NCBI RefSeq assembly: GCF_900113055.1
Contig: NZ_FONZ01000003.1
Location: 310,001 to 374,000 of the forward strand
Direction of reading: 5' to 3'
Source of the DNA: Flavimobilis marinus
Lineage (GTDB): Bacteria; Actinomycetota; Actinomycetes; Actinomycetales; Cellulomonadaceae
DNA length: 64,000 nucleotides
Of this stretch, positions 17,691-26,475 are shown piece after piece; positions within the stretch are counted from its first letter, which is position 1, and each line of letters begins with the position of its first letter. The notes below the pieces were generated by a model that was not told the origin of the DNA, searched no databases, and saw only the letters and a list, made by a program, of their open reading frames with translations. The translations under genes and the position numbers were made by a program.

Positions 17691-18366
17691 CTTCTCCGCG
17701 GGGCGCCTCTCTGGGGAGGACCTTGGTCCCGGCACGGCGACGATCCGTGCGCGCGGCGTCGGCGCGCCCCTGCCGCTCGGCCCTCGCCAACCAGCGCTGG
17801 CGAGTCTCGGCCGAGGCGAATCGCACTCGTGCCAGACGCGTCGTCCCGATCGTCCGCACCCCGCAGTAGCCGAGCGTCGCGCGGGTGAGCGACCTCGTGG
17901 CGGTCCGGCGCAAATACAGCGAGTCCCACCACGCGGGGCTGTCCATGGTCATGATCAGGCGAGCGGTGCGGCCCGTGAGCAGCTTGTCCCACAGCGGCGT
18001 GCCCGCGCGGTAGGCGAACGCGGACCGGGCGAGGATCACGCGGTCGATCCAGCCCTTGAGCAGCGCCGGGTAGGTGCCCCACCACTGGGGGAAGACGAGG
18101 ACGATGTGGTCGGCGGCATGGACCGCAGCGATCATCTGCTCGACCTCCGGCTCCCGGGCGGGCTCCTGGTCCGGGCCGAGCCACTTCTGCAGGCTGGGCT
18201 CGCGCGAGGCGAGGTCGAAGCCGACGTCGCCGAGGCGCAGCACGGTGACGTCGGCACCTGCGTCTCGAGCTCCGTCGGCATAGGCGTCTGCGAGGGCGCC
18301 GCACAGGCTTTCGCTGCGCGGGTGACCGAGGACGACCAGGATCGAGGGACGCGGAGACGAGCTCAT
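17659..18366 (-). CDS. Flavodoxin-fold NAD(P)H:quinone-type oxidoreductase
   Basis: A 235-residue NAD(P)H dehydrogenase of the MdaB/KefF-like flavodoxin_2 family. The N-terminal ILVVLGHPRSESLCGALADAY binds FMN phosphate. FPQWWGTYPALLKGWIDRVI is the signature for FMN and quinone binding. The last 35 residues are basic and not conserved-looking; the final codons double as part of the nrdD control region. The ATG overlaps the stop of the upstream MarR gene as ATGA, so this reductase is the likely target of that regulator, perhaps in the response to quinones or electrophiles. Confidence 0.87.
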   Translation of the reverse strand: MSSSPRPSILVVLGHPRSESLCGALADAYADGARDAGADVTVLRLGDVGFDLASREPSLQKWLGPDQEPAREPEVEQMIAAVHAADHIVLVFPQWWGTYPALLKGWIDRVILARSAFAYRAGTPLWDKLLTGRTARLIMTMDSPAWWDSLYLRRTATRSLTRATLGYCGVRTIGTTRLARVRFASAETRQRWLARAERQGRADAARTDRRRAGTKVLPREAPRGEGSTSSDTFVV

Positions 18367-18797
18367 GATGCGGCCTCCTTGGCGAGGACGGTCTCGAGCA
18401 TCGCCTGCACGTCGGCGTGCGTGCGCTCGAGGTCGAGGTCGGGGCGGCCGACGAACATCTGGGCGAACTCGGCCTCGAGCAGGTCGCCTGCCTCGCGGGC
18501 GAGGCGCAGCCCTTCGTCGGTGAGCGTGAGGACGACGCGGCGCGCGTTCGCCGGGTCCGCCGCGGTCCGGATGAGCCCCCGCGCCTCGAGGCCGGGCACC
18601 CGTTTGCTGACGGCGGCCTTCGTCACGCCGAGGCATTCGGCAAGACCCGTGATGTCGATGGGCTGCCCCTCCTCGAGCACGGCGAGGAAGGTGAACTGGC
18701 TGATCGTGATGCCCCATCGCGCGGTGAGGATCGCGTCGGCGTACGCGTTGAGGGCGGTGGCGAGGTGGTTGATCGAGTAGGTCAGGCGAGAGCTCAT
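18363..18797 (-). CDS. MarR-family transcriptional regulator
   Basis: A 144-residue winged-helix regulator: N-terminal dimer helices (SSRLTYSINHLATALNAYADAIL), recognition region ITGLAECLGVTKAAVSKRVPGLEARGLI, wing DPANARRVVLTLTDEG. It is co-translated with the flavodoxin-fold reductase downstream (ATGA overlap). The start (ATG 18797) lies eight bases from a double palindrome that is a convincing binding site for its own dimer, so autorepression is likely. Confidence 0.88.
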   Translation of the reverse strand: MSSRLTYSINHLATALNAYADAILTARWGITISQFTFLAVLEEGQPIDITGLAECLGVTKAAVSKRVPGLEARGLIRTAADPANARRVVLTLTDEGLRLAREAGDLLEAEFAQMFVGRPDLDLERTHADVQAMLETVLAKEAAS

Positions 18798-18804
18798 GGG
18801 TTGA

Positions 18805-18841
18805 GTCAACCCGTTGACACCTAGGTTGTCAACGGGTTGAC
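18805..18841. promoter_or_regulatory. Double palindromic operator for the MarR regulator
   Basis: A 37-bp perfect inverted repeat with 15-bp arms (GTCAACCCGTTGACA and its complement) around a 7-base spacer CCTAGGT. Each arm is itself a dyad, TCAAC-NN-GTTGA, so two dimer sites are present with centres 23 bp apart. It lies just upstream of the MarR start codon. Confidence 0.75.
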
Positions 18842-18885
18842 CAAACGCGAGCAGGGGCCAGCGGGCGGCTGCGGACCCCTCGACC

Positions 18886-20007
18886 TCAGGCCCGCACGGC
18901 CGCCGGCAGTCCCAGCGTGCGACGCAGGTCCGCGCGGTACTCCCCGCGCAGGGCGCCAATCTCGCGCAGCACCGGCAGGGCGCCGTCGACGAGCCCGGTC
19001 ACGTCCGCGAGCAGCGAGCTGGGCGTGATCGCGAAGCCGTCCGCCGCGCCCGCGTCGACCCAGGTGCGGATGAGATGGGCGAGGTCGACGGGCGTGCCGA
19101 CGTGCGTGATCGAGTGCGCGTGCTTGGCGACGACGGGCTCACCCTCGAAGTCGTCGAGCAGGCTCAGGCGCGCCTCCGCGCTCGCCCGGTCAGGCCCGGT
19201 CACGGCGTAGAGGTCCACGAGCACGACGACGTCGTCGCCCGCCCGCCCGGCAGCCTCGGCCGCGGCGCGCACCCGACGACGGGTGTCGGCCGCTGTGGCG
19301 ATGTCCTTCGCGGCGACCCGGACGACGTCGGCGTAGGTGGCGGCTTCCTCGGCCTCCTCGGCGGTGCGGGTGCGCACAACGATCGTCACGCCGGTCGCGC
19401 CGCGCACGGCGGCGGCGATCGCGGGGGCGACGGGGCGCGTCTGCCAGGCGGCACGGTCCCCGGAGGTGCGCGCGATGGTCTCGAGCGCGGTGATCACGTG
19501 GTCGACCTCGGTCGTGGCCGTCGAGATCGTGGCCGCCAGGCCGACGCCCTGGGTCACCTTGGCCAGGCGGGAGGCGACGACGGCGGCGTCGAGTCGGCCG
19601 CGGACGTCCCCGACCGTCTGGTGCTGGAGGCGGAAGTCGTCGTCGAAGGCGACCAGGTCGATGCCGCCGCGCACCGCCGAGCGCACGACGTCGACGAGCC
19701 GCTCGGAGTCGAGCTCGGTGGCGAGGCCGCGCGCGCCGCCGGGACGGGTGGGCGACCGCCGAGCACCGGAGGCGCTGAGGTCGAGGGCGATGCGGACGGG
19801 CGCACCCGTGTGGACCGGGGTGGGCACGGCGGACTCCGGGGTCGTCAGGGCGGCGAGCAGCTCGCGGGCGACCTGGGCGTCGTCGGCGTCGGAGCGCGCC
19901 GTGCGGCTGCGGGACGGGCGAGGTGCGGTGCTGCGGGCGCCAGCGGTGCGGGCGGCACGGGTTCGGGTGGCGTGGGCGGCAGGGCTGAGGGGGGCGTCGA
20001 TCGACAT
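18886..20007 (-). CDS. Luciferase-like (LLM class) flavin monooxygenase
   Basis: A 373-residue protein with a TIM-barrel pattern of bacterial luciferase-like monooxygenases: VRIALDLSASGARR near residue 70, GGIDLVAFDDDF, GVGLAATISTATTEVDHV (the strand-4 region), the VVRTRTAEEAEEAATYADVVRV segment and the C-terminal ADGFAITPSSLLADVTGLVDGALPVL typical of the NtaA/SnaA/DszA group. The N-terminal 55 residues are Ala/Arg-rich and probably not structured, so the real start could be later. It is preceded by a Cys-rich leader peptide gene, suggesting control by cysteine supply and a role in organosulfur use. Substrate unknown. Confidence 0.75.
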   Translation of the reverse strand: MSIDAPLSPAAHATRTRAARTAGARSTAPRPSRSRTARSDADDAQVARELLAALTTPESAVPTPVHTGAPVRIALDLSASGARRSPTRPGGARGLATELDSERLVDVVRSAVRGGIDLVAFDDDFRLQHQTVGDVRGRLDAAVVASRLAKVTQGVGLAATISTATTEVDHVITALETIARTSGDRAAWQTRPVAPAIAAAVRGATGVTIVVRTRTAEEAEEAATYADVVRVAAKDIATAADTRRRVRAAAEAAGRAGDDVVVLVDLYAVTGPDRASAEARLSLLDDFEGEPVVAKHAHSITHVGTPVDLAHLIRTWVDAGAADGFAITPSSLLADVTGLVDGALPVLREIGALRGEYRADLRRTLGLPAAVRA

Positions 20008-20235
20008 GCGGGTGTGCTCGCTCTCGGGGGTGGGCGCGCTCGGGCGCCGTCACGTGGGGGTGAGCCGGGACCGGGACCTGGGCGGACGTCGTCGGACGCG
20101 GTCCCCCGGTGCGGGAGACCTGTGCACAGGTGCGCGTCAGTGCGCGGGCGCCGGGTGGCGCCGTGGTGCCGGAAGGACGGTCAGAGCCGTCGAGGGGCGC
20201 GTGGAGCGCCGCGAAGAGTCAGGTGAGGAGGAGGC

Positions 20236-20352
20236 TCAGAGCTGACAGCCGGACGTGAGGCCGGCGGACATACAGCACATCGCAGGAGCGGGCATGCACA
20301 TCGCCGCGCGAGGGATGAACGCGTTGGTGCGTGTCCTCGTGGCGTGCAGCAT
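20236..20352 (-). CDS. Cys-rich leader peptide upstream of the LLM monooxygenase gene
   Basis: A 38-codon gene with ATG at 20352, preceded by AAGGAG with 7-base spacing, the best ribosome site in this neighbourhood. The peptide starts MLHATRTRTNAFIPRAA and then runs through AMCMPAPAMCCMSAG and SGCQL, with four Cys codons, including adjacent ones, in its second half. Its stop is 228 bases before the monooxygenase ATG. The arrangement fits actinobacterial leader peptides that sense cysteine availability by ribosome stalling. The inter-gene RNA can fold several hairpins, including GGCGCC-GGGT-GGCGCC at 20147-20162 and a 14-bp palindrome at 20118-20131. Regulation is inferred. Confidence 0.7.
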   Translation of the reverse strand: MLHATRTRTNAFIPRAAMCMPAPAMCCMSAGLTSGCQL

Positions 20353-20471
20353 GGGGCGCTCCTTGATCGTTGACGTGCCGCGACCGTAAGCGCCCGCGCG
20401 GGAAGGTGTCAACGATTCGCACCATGCGTCCGAATCCCGGACACGCGTGGACGGGTGGGAGGATGGGCGGC

Positions 20472-22985
20472 GTGCCTGGGCCTGAGGATCTGCTCGACGT
20501 GCTGCTGGCCGGGGGCCGGCGGGCGGAGAGCCTCACGCACCTGCGGCACCTGCCCGCGCGCGCGGGGACGACCGCGCCGTGGCCCGAGTGGGCCGACCCC
20601 GACCTCGTCGCTGGCTACACCGCGCTCGGCGTCACGCGCCCCTGGCAGCACCAGGTGGAGGCCGCCGACGCCGCATGGTGCGGCTCGCACGTCGCCCTCG
20701 GCACGAGCACGGGGTCCGGCAAGTCGATGGCGTTCTGGCTTCCCGCGCTCACGGCCGTGCGCGCCGAGCAGCGCGACCACGGCCGGATCGAGAACGTCCG
20801 ACGCCGCCCGAGCGTCCTGTACCTGTGCCCCACCAAGGCGCTCGCGGCCGACCAGTCCGCCGCGCTGACCCGCCTGCTCGACGCAGCGGGCACCCGGGAC
20901 GTCCGGGTCGCCACGTGCGACGGAGACACTCCCTTCGCGGAGCGCGTGTGGGTCCAGGACCACGCCGACGTCGTGCTGACCAACCCCGACTTCCTGCACT
21001 TCTCGCTGCTGAGCAACCACGGCCGGTGGGTCCGGTTCCTGCGGTCGCTGCGCTACGTCGTCGTCGACGAGGGGCACGCGTTCCGCGGGGTGTTCGGGGC
21101 GCACGTCGCCCTGGTGCTGCGACGGCTGCGGCGCCTGGCCGCGTACTACGGCGCGCCGGATCCGGTGTTCGTCGTCGCGTCGGCGACCACGGCCGAGCCG
21201 GATGTCAGCGCCGCCCGCCTGATCGGCGTCGCCCCGGGCAAGGTGCGCGCCGTCGTCGGCGACACCTCCCCGGCCGGGCGCAAGACGTTCGCGCTCTGGG
21301 AGCCCCCGGTCCTGCCCGACGTCGACGGGATGGACGGGTTCGTGGCCGCCGCGCCCGGCCGGGACGCCGACGAGTGGTGGGTCGAGACCCCGCCCGACGA
21401 GGTGGTCGAGCGTCCCCGCCGCAGCGCGACCGCCGAGGCCGCGGACCTGCTCGCCGACCTCACGGCCGCCGGGGCGCGGACCCTCGCGTTCACGCGGTCC
21501 AGGCGAGGGGCGGAGTCCGTCGCCCTGCACGCCGGCCGCGTCCTGTCCGCCAACACCCCGGCGCTGGCGAACGCCGTAGCGGCCTACCGCGGCGGGTATC
21601 TCCCCGAGGAGCGCCGGGCGCTCGAGCAGGCCATCCGCACCGGTGCGCTGCGGGCGCTCGCGACGACGAACGCGCTCGAGCTCGGCGTCGACATCTCCGG
21701 GCTCGACGCGGTGCTGATCGTCGGGTGGCCGGGCACGCGCATGTCGATCTGGCAGCAGGCCGGGCGTGCCGGGCGCGCGGGCGCCGACGGCCTCGTCGCG
21801 CTCATCGCCCGCGAGGACCCCCTCGACACCTATCTCGTGCACCACCCCGAGGCCGTGTTCGACGCCCCGCTCGAGGCGACGGTCTTCGACCCAGGCAACC
21901 CGTACGTCCTCGCGCCGCACCTCTGCGCGGCCGCCGCCGAGGTGCCGATCCGGCCCGACGAGGTCACGAGCTTCGGCCCGCGCGCCGCGGAGGTCCTCGA
22001 CGTGCTCGTCGCCAAGGGCGCGCTGCGGCGTCGGCCGGCGGGCTGGTTCTGGACCCATCCGGGCAACGCCGCGGGCATGACTGACCTGCGCGGCTCCGGC
22101 GGCGAGCCGGTGCGCGTGGTCGAGGGCGCGACCGGCCGCCTGCTCGGGACGGTCGACGCGGGCGGGGCCGACGGCGCCGTGCACCCCGGGGCGGTGTACG
22201 TGCACCAGGGTGCGAGCTTCGTCGTGGACGAGCTCGACCTCGCCGACCACGTCGCGCTCGTGCACCGCAAGGACGTCGACTACGGCACGTGGTCGCACGA
22301 CGTCACGTCGATCGCCGTGCAGCACGTCGCCCAGGAGCGCACGTGGGGAGCCGACGACGGCGTCCCCACGCCGGACGGTCGCGGCCAGGTGGGGTGGGGG
22401 CTGGGTGAGGTCGACGTGACCACGCAGGTCGTCAGCTATCAGAAGCGACGGCTGCCGGGCATGGAGGTGCTGGGTTCGTTCGAGCTCGACCTGCCCGAGC
22501 GCTCGTTGACCACGACGGCCGTGTGGTGGACCGCCGACGCTGCGCTGCTCGAGGCTGCGGGCGTCACCGGCGACCTCGCGCCGGGCGCCCTGCACGCGGC
22601 CGAGCACGCCGCGATCGGCCTGCTCCCGCTGCTCGCGACGTGCGACCGCTGGGACCTCGGCGGGGTCTCGACGGCGCTGCACATCGACACGGGCGCGGCG
22701 ACGGTGTTCGTCTACGACGCCTACCCGGGCGGCGCGGGCTTTGCTGAGCGCGGCTACGAGCTGGCCGAGACATGGCTGCGGGCGACCCGGGACGCGATCG
22801 CCTCCTGCCCGTGCGCGGCCGGCTGCCCGGCGTGCGTCCAGTCCCCCAAGTGCGGCACCCAGAACTCCCCCCTCGAGAAGGACGCCGCGGTGCGGTTGCT
22901 CGATGCCGTGCTCGCGCTCGCGCCGGCTGGCGAGGGCGCTGTTCACCCGTCCTCCCGCAGCCAGGACGGGCCTGCGCGCGCCTGA
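20472..22985 (+). CDS. DEAD/DEAH helicase with C-terminal Cys4 domain (Hrq1/MrfA-like)
   Basis: An SF2 DNA helicase of 837 residues. Motif I is GTSTGSGKS, motif II DEGH (VVDEGHAF), motif III SAT. The second RecA domain has TLAFTRSRRGAE, ATTNALELGVDISGLDAVLIVGWPGT and QQAGRAGRAG. The C-terminal DUF1998-type region ends in CPCAAGCPACVQSPKCG, the four-Cys signature of MrfA (B. subtilis YprA) and yeast Hrq1, which work in excision of DNA crosslinks. The GTG start at 20472 is chosen because GGGAGG sits nine bases before it; ATG at 20463 has no spacer. Homologues are conserved beside tad genes (M. tuberculosis Rv3649). Its 3' end overlaps the convergent TadE-like gene by 43 bp. Confidence 0.9.
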   Translation: MPGPEDLLDVLLAGGRRAESLTHLRHLPARAGTTAPWPEWADPDLVAGYTALGVTRPWQHQVEAADAAWCGSHVALGTSTGSGKSMAFWLPALTAVRAEQRDHGRIENVRRRPSVLYLCPTKALAADQSAALTRLLDAAGTRDVRVATCDGDTPFAERVWVQDHADVVLTNPDFLHFSLLSNHGRWVRFLRSLRYVVVDEGHAFRGVFGAHVALVLRRLRRLAAYYGAPDPVFVVASATTAEPDVSAARLIGVAPGKVRAVVGDTSPAGRKTFALWEPPVLPDVDGMDGFVAAAPGRDADEWWVETPPDEVVERPRRSATAEAADLLADLTAAGARTLAFTRSRRGAESVALHAGRVLSANTPALANAVAAYRGGYLPEERRALEQAIRTGALRALATTNALELGVDISGLDAVLIVGWPGTRMSIWQQAGRAGRAGADGLVALIAREDPLDTYLVHHPEAVFDAPLEATVFDPGNPYVLAPHLCAAAAEVPIRPDEVTSFGPRAAEVLDVLVAKGALRRRPAGWFWTHPGNAAGMTDLRGSGGEPVRVVEGATGRLLGTVDAGGADGAVHPGAVYVHQGASFVVDELDLADHVALVHRKDVDYGTWSHDVTSIAVQHVAQERTWGADDGVPTPDGRGQVGWGLGEVDVTTQVVSYQKRRLPGMEVLGSFELDLPERSLTTTAVWWTADAALLEAAGVTGDLAPGALHAAEHAAIGLLPLLATCDRWDLGGVSTALHIDTGAATVFVYDAYPGGAGFAERGYELAETWLRATRDAIASCPCAAGCPACVQSPKCGTQNSPLEKDAAVRLLDAVLALAPAGEGAVHPSSRSQDGPARA

Positions 22986-23308
22986 GCGGTCGCCCGGCCG
23001 AGCATCGGCACGTCGCGGCTGACCTCGACCTGCACCGCACCCGTGCCCTCGGTGTCGCAGCGGACGATCTCCGCACCGTTGCTCGTGGCGACGTCCCGCG
23101 CCGTCGCGCACGCGTCGCCGCCGCGTGCCAGCGCGGTCGCGGCCGCGAGCGCCGCGAGGTCGGCCGCGGACTCCGCACCGACCCGCGCGACGTGCGCGCG
23201 GGCGACCAGGCCGAGCCCGAGCGCCAGGGCGAGCGCGACCGCGATCACGGCCAGCACGAGCACCGAGCCAGAGCCGCGATCGCCAGCGCGAGACACCCCA
23301 TCCCTCAC
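22943..23308 (-). CDS. TadE-like protein of the helicase/secretion neighbourhood
   Basis: A 121-residue protein with a short basic N-terminus, one long hydrophobic helix (GSVLVLAVIAVALALALGLGLVAR, about 14-38) and an outside domain starting HVARVGAESAADLAALAAATALARGGDAC. That sequence is characteristic of Rv3654c-like pseudopilins found next to this helicase in actinobacteria. Three Cys (DAC, RC-type) may form a disulfide. The GTG start overlaps the stop of the TadE gene as GTGA. It is probably a minor pilin-like subunit of the tad system. Confidence 0.8.
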   Translation of the reverse strand: MRDGVSRAGDRGSGSVLVLAVIAVALALALGLGLVARAHVARVGAESAADLAALAAATALARGGDACATARDVATSNGAEIVRCDTEGTGAVQVEVSRDVPMLGRATAQARAGPSWLREDG

Positions 23309-23652
23309 GGCTCTACCCGCGCCACCGCCGTGGCCCTCGCCCGCAGGCCCGCCGCCGGGGTCCAGCTCGCTCCCAGCGGACGCCGCACGGTCACGCGCAC
23401 CCACTCCCCGTCGCGCACGACAGCGACGCTCGCCCCCTCCCCCGCGACCGCACGTGCCTGCGCGGCTGCCTCGGCGTCGTCGTACCCCGCTGTGACCGCC
23501 CGCGCCGCGACGCGCGCCCCGTCCGTCGCGCGCAGCTGCGCGATCCCCGCCGCCCCGACCGAGAGCACCACCAGCAGGACGAGGACGACTGCGGGGAGCG
23601 CGAGCGCGATCTCGGCGGTCACAGCCCCGCGGTCTCCCCGCAGCCGTCTCAT
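23305..23652 (-). CDS. TadE-family pseudopilin
   Basis: A 115-residue TadE protein. The N-terminus MRRLRGDRGAVTAEIALALPAVVLVLLVVLSVGAAG has the basic leader and the Gly-Ala-Val-Thr-Ala-Glu processing region with the conserved glutamate at +5, followed by the hydrophobic assembly helix. The outside domain is small. It lies 11 bp downstream of the DUF4244 pilin-like gene and overlaps the following TadE-like gene, so the three form one operon. No prepilin peptidase is encoded nearby. Confidence 0.85.
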   Translation of the reverse strand: MRRLRGDRGAVTAEIALALPAVVLVLLVVLSVGAAGIAQLRATDGARVAARAVTAGYDDAEAAAQARAVAGEGASVAVVRDGEWVRVTVRRPLGASWTPAAGLRARATAVARVEP

Positions 23653-23663
23653 CACCCGCCGCC

Positions 23664-23954
23664 TCAGCCGAGCGAGAGCGCGCTCTTGATGATGGACAGC
23701 AGCATGCCGCGCACCTCGCTGCTCTTCATGATCGCCACCAGCAGCCCCGCGAAACCGCACGCGGCGACGGTCGCGATCGCGTACTCGGCGGTGGCGAGGC
23801 CGGCGTCGCCGCGGACCCGGACGGCAGCGGCTCGCGCTCCGGCCCAGGCGTGCAGCCGGGCACAGGCGCCGCGGGCTCCCGGGGCGCCCTGGAGCTCCGG
23901 CACGCCCGGCCTCGCAGACCGCGCTCGTTCGGACCGGATCAGTCGTGTCGTCAT
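23664..23954 (-). CDS. DUF4244 Flp-pilin-like protein
   Basis: A 96-residue protein that is probably the major pilin subunit of the tad system. A basic N-terminal half (about 50 residues) leads to RGDAGLATAEYAIATVAACGFAGLLVAIMKSSEVRG, in which G-LATAEYA is the class IVb prepilin cleavage and assembly motif (Glu+5, Tyr+6). A short amphipathic C-terminus (LLSIIKSALSLG) follows. The ATG at 23954 has the ribosome site AAGGAG. It is first in the three-gene TadE cluster and divergent from an MFS gene. Confidence 0.85.
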   Translation of the reverse strand: MTTRLIRSERARSARPGVPELQGAPGARGACARLHAWAGARAAAVRVRGDAGLATAEYAIATVAACGFAGLLVAIMKSSEVRGMLLSIIKSALSLG

Positions 23955-24098
23955 GGTCGGCTCCTTCGTGTCGCACCCTCGGACGAGGGCTGGTGCGCAC
24001 ACGCTGCCGCCATCGGGCCACGCCATGGCGCCGGCCCGCCCGGATCGGTGGACGACCGTTCAGCGCGCGAAGATGTGGACGACGCTGCGTCGTCGGCG

Positions 24099-25397
24099 AT
24101 GATCGAGTCGACCTCACCCACGTGCCCCTGCCACCTCGGAGACCTCCCCGCCGTGTACTCGCTCCTCCTGGCGATCATCTACGTCGCCTTCGTCAGCCTC
24201 GGGCTCCCCGACGCCCTCGTCGGCGCCGGATGGCCGGTCATGCACCAGGACCTCGGCGTCCCCGTCGCCTTCGCCGGGATCGTGACGATGATCATCGCCA
24301 GCGGCACGATCGCCTCGAGCCTCGCGTCCGAGCGGATCACCCGCCGGTTCGGCGTCGGCACCGTCACCGCGGTCAGCGTCGCGCTGACCGCGATCGCGAT
24401 GGTGGGCTTCTCGTTCTCCGGCTCCTTCTGGATGCTGTGCCTGTGGGCCATCCCTTATGGCCTCGGCGCCGGCGCAGTCGACGCGGCCCTGAACAACTAC
24501 GTCGCCCTGCACTACGCAGCCCGGCACATGAACTGGCTGCACAGCTTCTGGGGCGTCGGTGCGTCGATCAGCCCGTTCATCATGAGCTACGCCCTGACCG
24601 CCGACCTCGGGTGGACGAGCGCCTATCGCGTCGTCGGGCTGATCCAGGTCGTGCTCACGTTCGTCCTGCTCGTCAGCGTGCCGCTGTGGGGCAAGGTCAA
24701 CCCCGTCAGGCGAGCGGCGCAGGACGCCGACGACGCGGCCGACGACGCTGAGGGCTCGCCGTCAGGACAGGGCAGCACGCACGTCCCGATCGCCCGCGCG
24801 CTGCGGATCCCCGGCGTCGAGCTCGTCCTCGGGGCCTTCTTCGCCTACTGCGCGCTCGAGACCACCTCGTTCCTGTGGGCCTCGACGTTCTTGGTCACCG
24901 AGCGCGGGGTCGACCCGGCCACGGCAGCAGCGTTCGCCTCGCTGTTTCTGCTGGGCATGACCGGCGGACGCTTCCTCGCCGGGTTCTTCGCCGACCGCGT
25001 CGGCGACCGCCGGCTGATCCGCGGCGGCTTCGTCGCCGTCGCGGTCGGCGCCGTCATGCTCGTGCTCCCGCTGGAGACCGACGTGCTGGCCCTCGCCGGG
25101 CTCGTGATCGCCGGGCTGGGCGCCGCGCCCATCTACCCCGCGATCATCCACTCCACGCCCGCGAACTTCGGGCGCCAGAACTCGCAGGCGATCATCGGCA
25201 TCCAGATGGCCGCGGCCTACACGGGCTCGACCCTCGCGCCGCCGCTGTTCGGGGTGCTCGCGACCTGGGCCGGGATGTGGCTCTTCCCGCTGTTCGTCGG
25301 CGCGCTCGCCGGGCTCGGCCTCCTGCTGTCCGAGCGCCTCAACCGTCGTGTCCCCCCGCGAGCGACCGTGGTGGGCCTGGCGGCCGCTCAGGAGTAG
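24099..25397 (+). CDS. MFS transporter (FucP/YfkF-type)
   Basis: A 432-residue major facilitator with 12 predicted helices and a charged central loop of about 30 residues rich in Asp/Ala (AAQDADDAADDAEGS). The N-half has GLPDALVGAGWPVMHQDL and SERITRRFGVG (loop 2-3). The C-half repeats GGRFLAGFFADRVGDRRLIR. The form is that of fucose permease-like and related sugar MFS proteins, but the substrate is unassigned. It lies inside the tad region yet on the opposite strand, so it looks like an insertion relative to the mycobacterial order. Its end overlaps the S66 peptidase gene by 10 bp. Confidence 0.8.
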   Translation: MIESTSPTCPCHLGDLPAVYSLLLAIIYVAFVSLGLPDALVGAGWPVMHQDLGVPVAFAGIVTMIIASGTIASSLASERITRRFGVGTVTAVSVALTAIAMVGFSFSGSFWMLCLWAIPYGLGAGAVDAALNNYVALHYAARHMNWLHSFWGVGASISPFIMSYALTADLGWTSAYRVVGLIQVVLTFVLLVSVPLWGKVNPVRRAAQDADDAADDAEGSPSGQGSTHVPIARALRIPGVELVLGAFFAYCALETTSFLWASTFLVTERGVDPATAAAFASLFLLGMTGGRFLAGFFADRVGDRRLIRGGFVAVAVGAVMLVLPLETDVLALAGLVIAGLGAAPIYPAIIHSTPANFGRQNSQAIIGIQMAAAYTGSTLAPPLFGVLATWAGMWLFPLFVGALAGLGLLLSERLNRRVPPRATVVGLAAAQE

Positions 25398-26455
25398 TCG
25401 GCCCACACCTTCCGCCGGGCGCCGTCGACCGTGACCGTCCCGCCGTAGGGCAGGATCCACTGCGGCCGAGTGTGCCCGAACGGCACGCCCACCACCATGA
25501 CGGCGTCGGGGTTGTACCGCTGCACCATGTCGATCGCGGCGTCGCACTGCTCAGCGCGCTTGGCCGCGCGCTCGGCGGCCGTGCGGCTCACCTCGAAGCT
25601 CGTCGTGGGCGGTCGGGCGACGACGACGGCGTCGACCGCGGCCAGCACGCCACGCTCCCCGAGGGACCGGATGATGCGACCCAGCTCCAGAGCGGGGATC
25701 AGCTCCTCAGACGTCTCGAGGAGCAGCACGCCGCCCTCGACGACGGCGGGGTCCGTGGCGAAACGCCCGGCGGTGAGGATCCACTGGACGACCTCCGCGC
25801 ACCCGCCCCAGGTCCGGCCGGTGACGGCGCGGGACGGCCCCGCCCACGTCCACGGCTCGGTCGCCTCGCGCTCACCGTGCTCGGTGAGGGCGGCGGGGTC
25901 CTTCCAGTCCTTGCCGAAGTCCTCCGACTCGCCGGGCTCGGTGATCTCGAGCCGCTCACCGGTGAGCAGCGCCGCGCGCAGGGACCGCAGGTGCACGTCG
26001 TCCACCTCAGGTCCGGCGCCCAGGTGCACCTGGGTGGACCCGCCGTAGAAGCCGGAGACCCCCTGGTTCCAGAGCCACGCCAGCAGGTTGGTGTTGTCGC
26101 TGTAGCCGAGGAACGGCTTGGGGTCGGCGCGCACGAGCGCGGGGTCGAGGTGCCCGATCACCGTGATCTGGTCGTCCCCGCCGACGGTCGCGAGCACCGC
26201 GCGGATCTCCGGGTCGGCGAAGGCCGCGTTGAGGTCCGCGGCGCGGTCCGCCGCAGACGCCCCGAGCCGCCTCGTCGTCGGGAACTCGACGGGGACCAGC
26301 CCGGTGAGGTCGGCCAGGCGGCGCATCGCCTGCTCGTGGAGCGCCGGCGCGAAGCCCGGAGCGGCGAAAGACGGGGACAGGACAGCGACCTTGTCGCCGG
26401 GCGCGGCCTTGGGCGGGGACGTGAGCTCGTGAACCATCTGCCGATCCAACAGCAT
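25388..26455 (-). CDS. S66-family peptidase (LD-carboxypeptidase / MccF-like)
   Basis: A 355-residue serine peptidase of family S66. The nucleophile is Ser119 in GYSDNT. The partner Glu is in the VLLLETSEE segment and the His in VPFGHTRPQ. The length and the SGFYGGSTQVHLG and EPWTWAGPSRAVTGRTWGGC segments resemble MccF, which cleaves acyl-sulfamoyl adenylates such as processed microcin C, more than the peptidoglycan-recycling LdcA. A cytoplasmic self-protection or recycling role is therefore possible. The start is ATG 26455; a second ATG 18 bases on is equally possible. Confidence 0.82.
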   Translation of the reverse strand: MLLDRQMVHELTSPPKAAPGDKVAVLSPSFAAPGFAPALHEQAMRRLADLTGLVPVEFPTTRRLGASAADRAADLNAAFADPEIRAVLATVGGDDQITVIGHLDPALVRADPKPFLGYSDNTNLLAWLWNQGVSGFYGGSTQVHLGAGPEVDDVHLRSLRAALLTGERLEITEPGESEDFGKDWKDPAALTEHGEREATEPWTWAGPSRAVTGRTWGGCAEVVQWILTAGRFATDPAVVEGGVLLLETSEELIPALELGRIIRSLGERGVLAAVDAVVVARPPTTSFEVSRTAAERAAKRAEQCDAAIDMVQRYNPDAVMVVGVPFGHTRPQWILPYGGTVTVDGARRKVWADYS

Positions 26456-26475
26456 GGCTCGCCGCGCGTCGAGAC

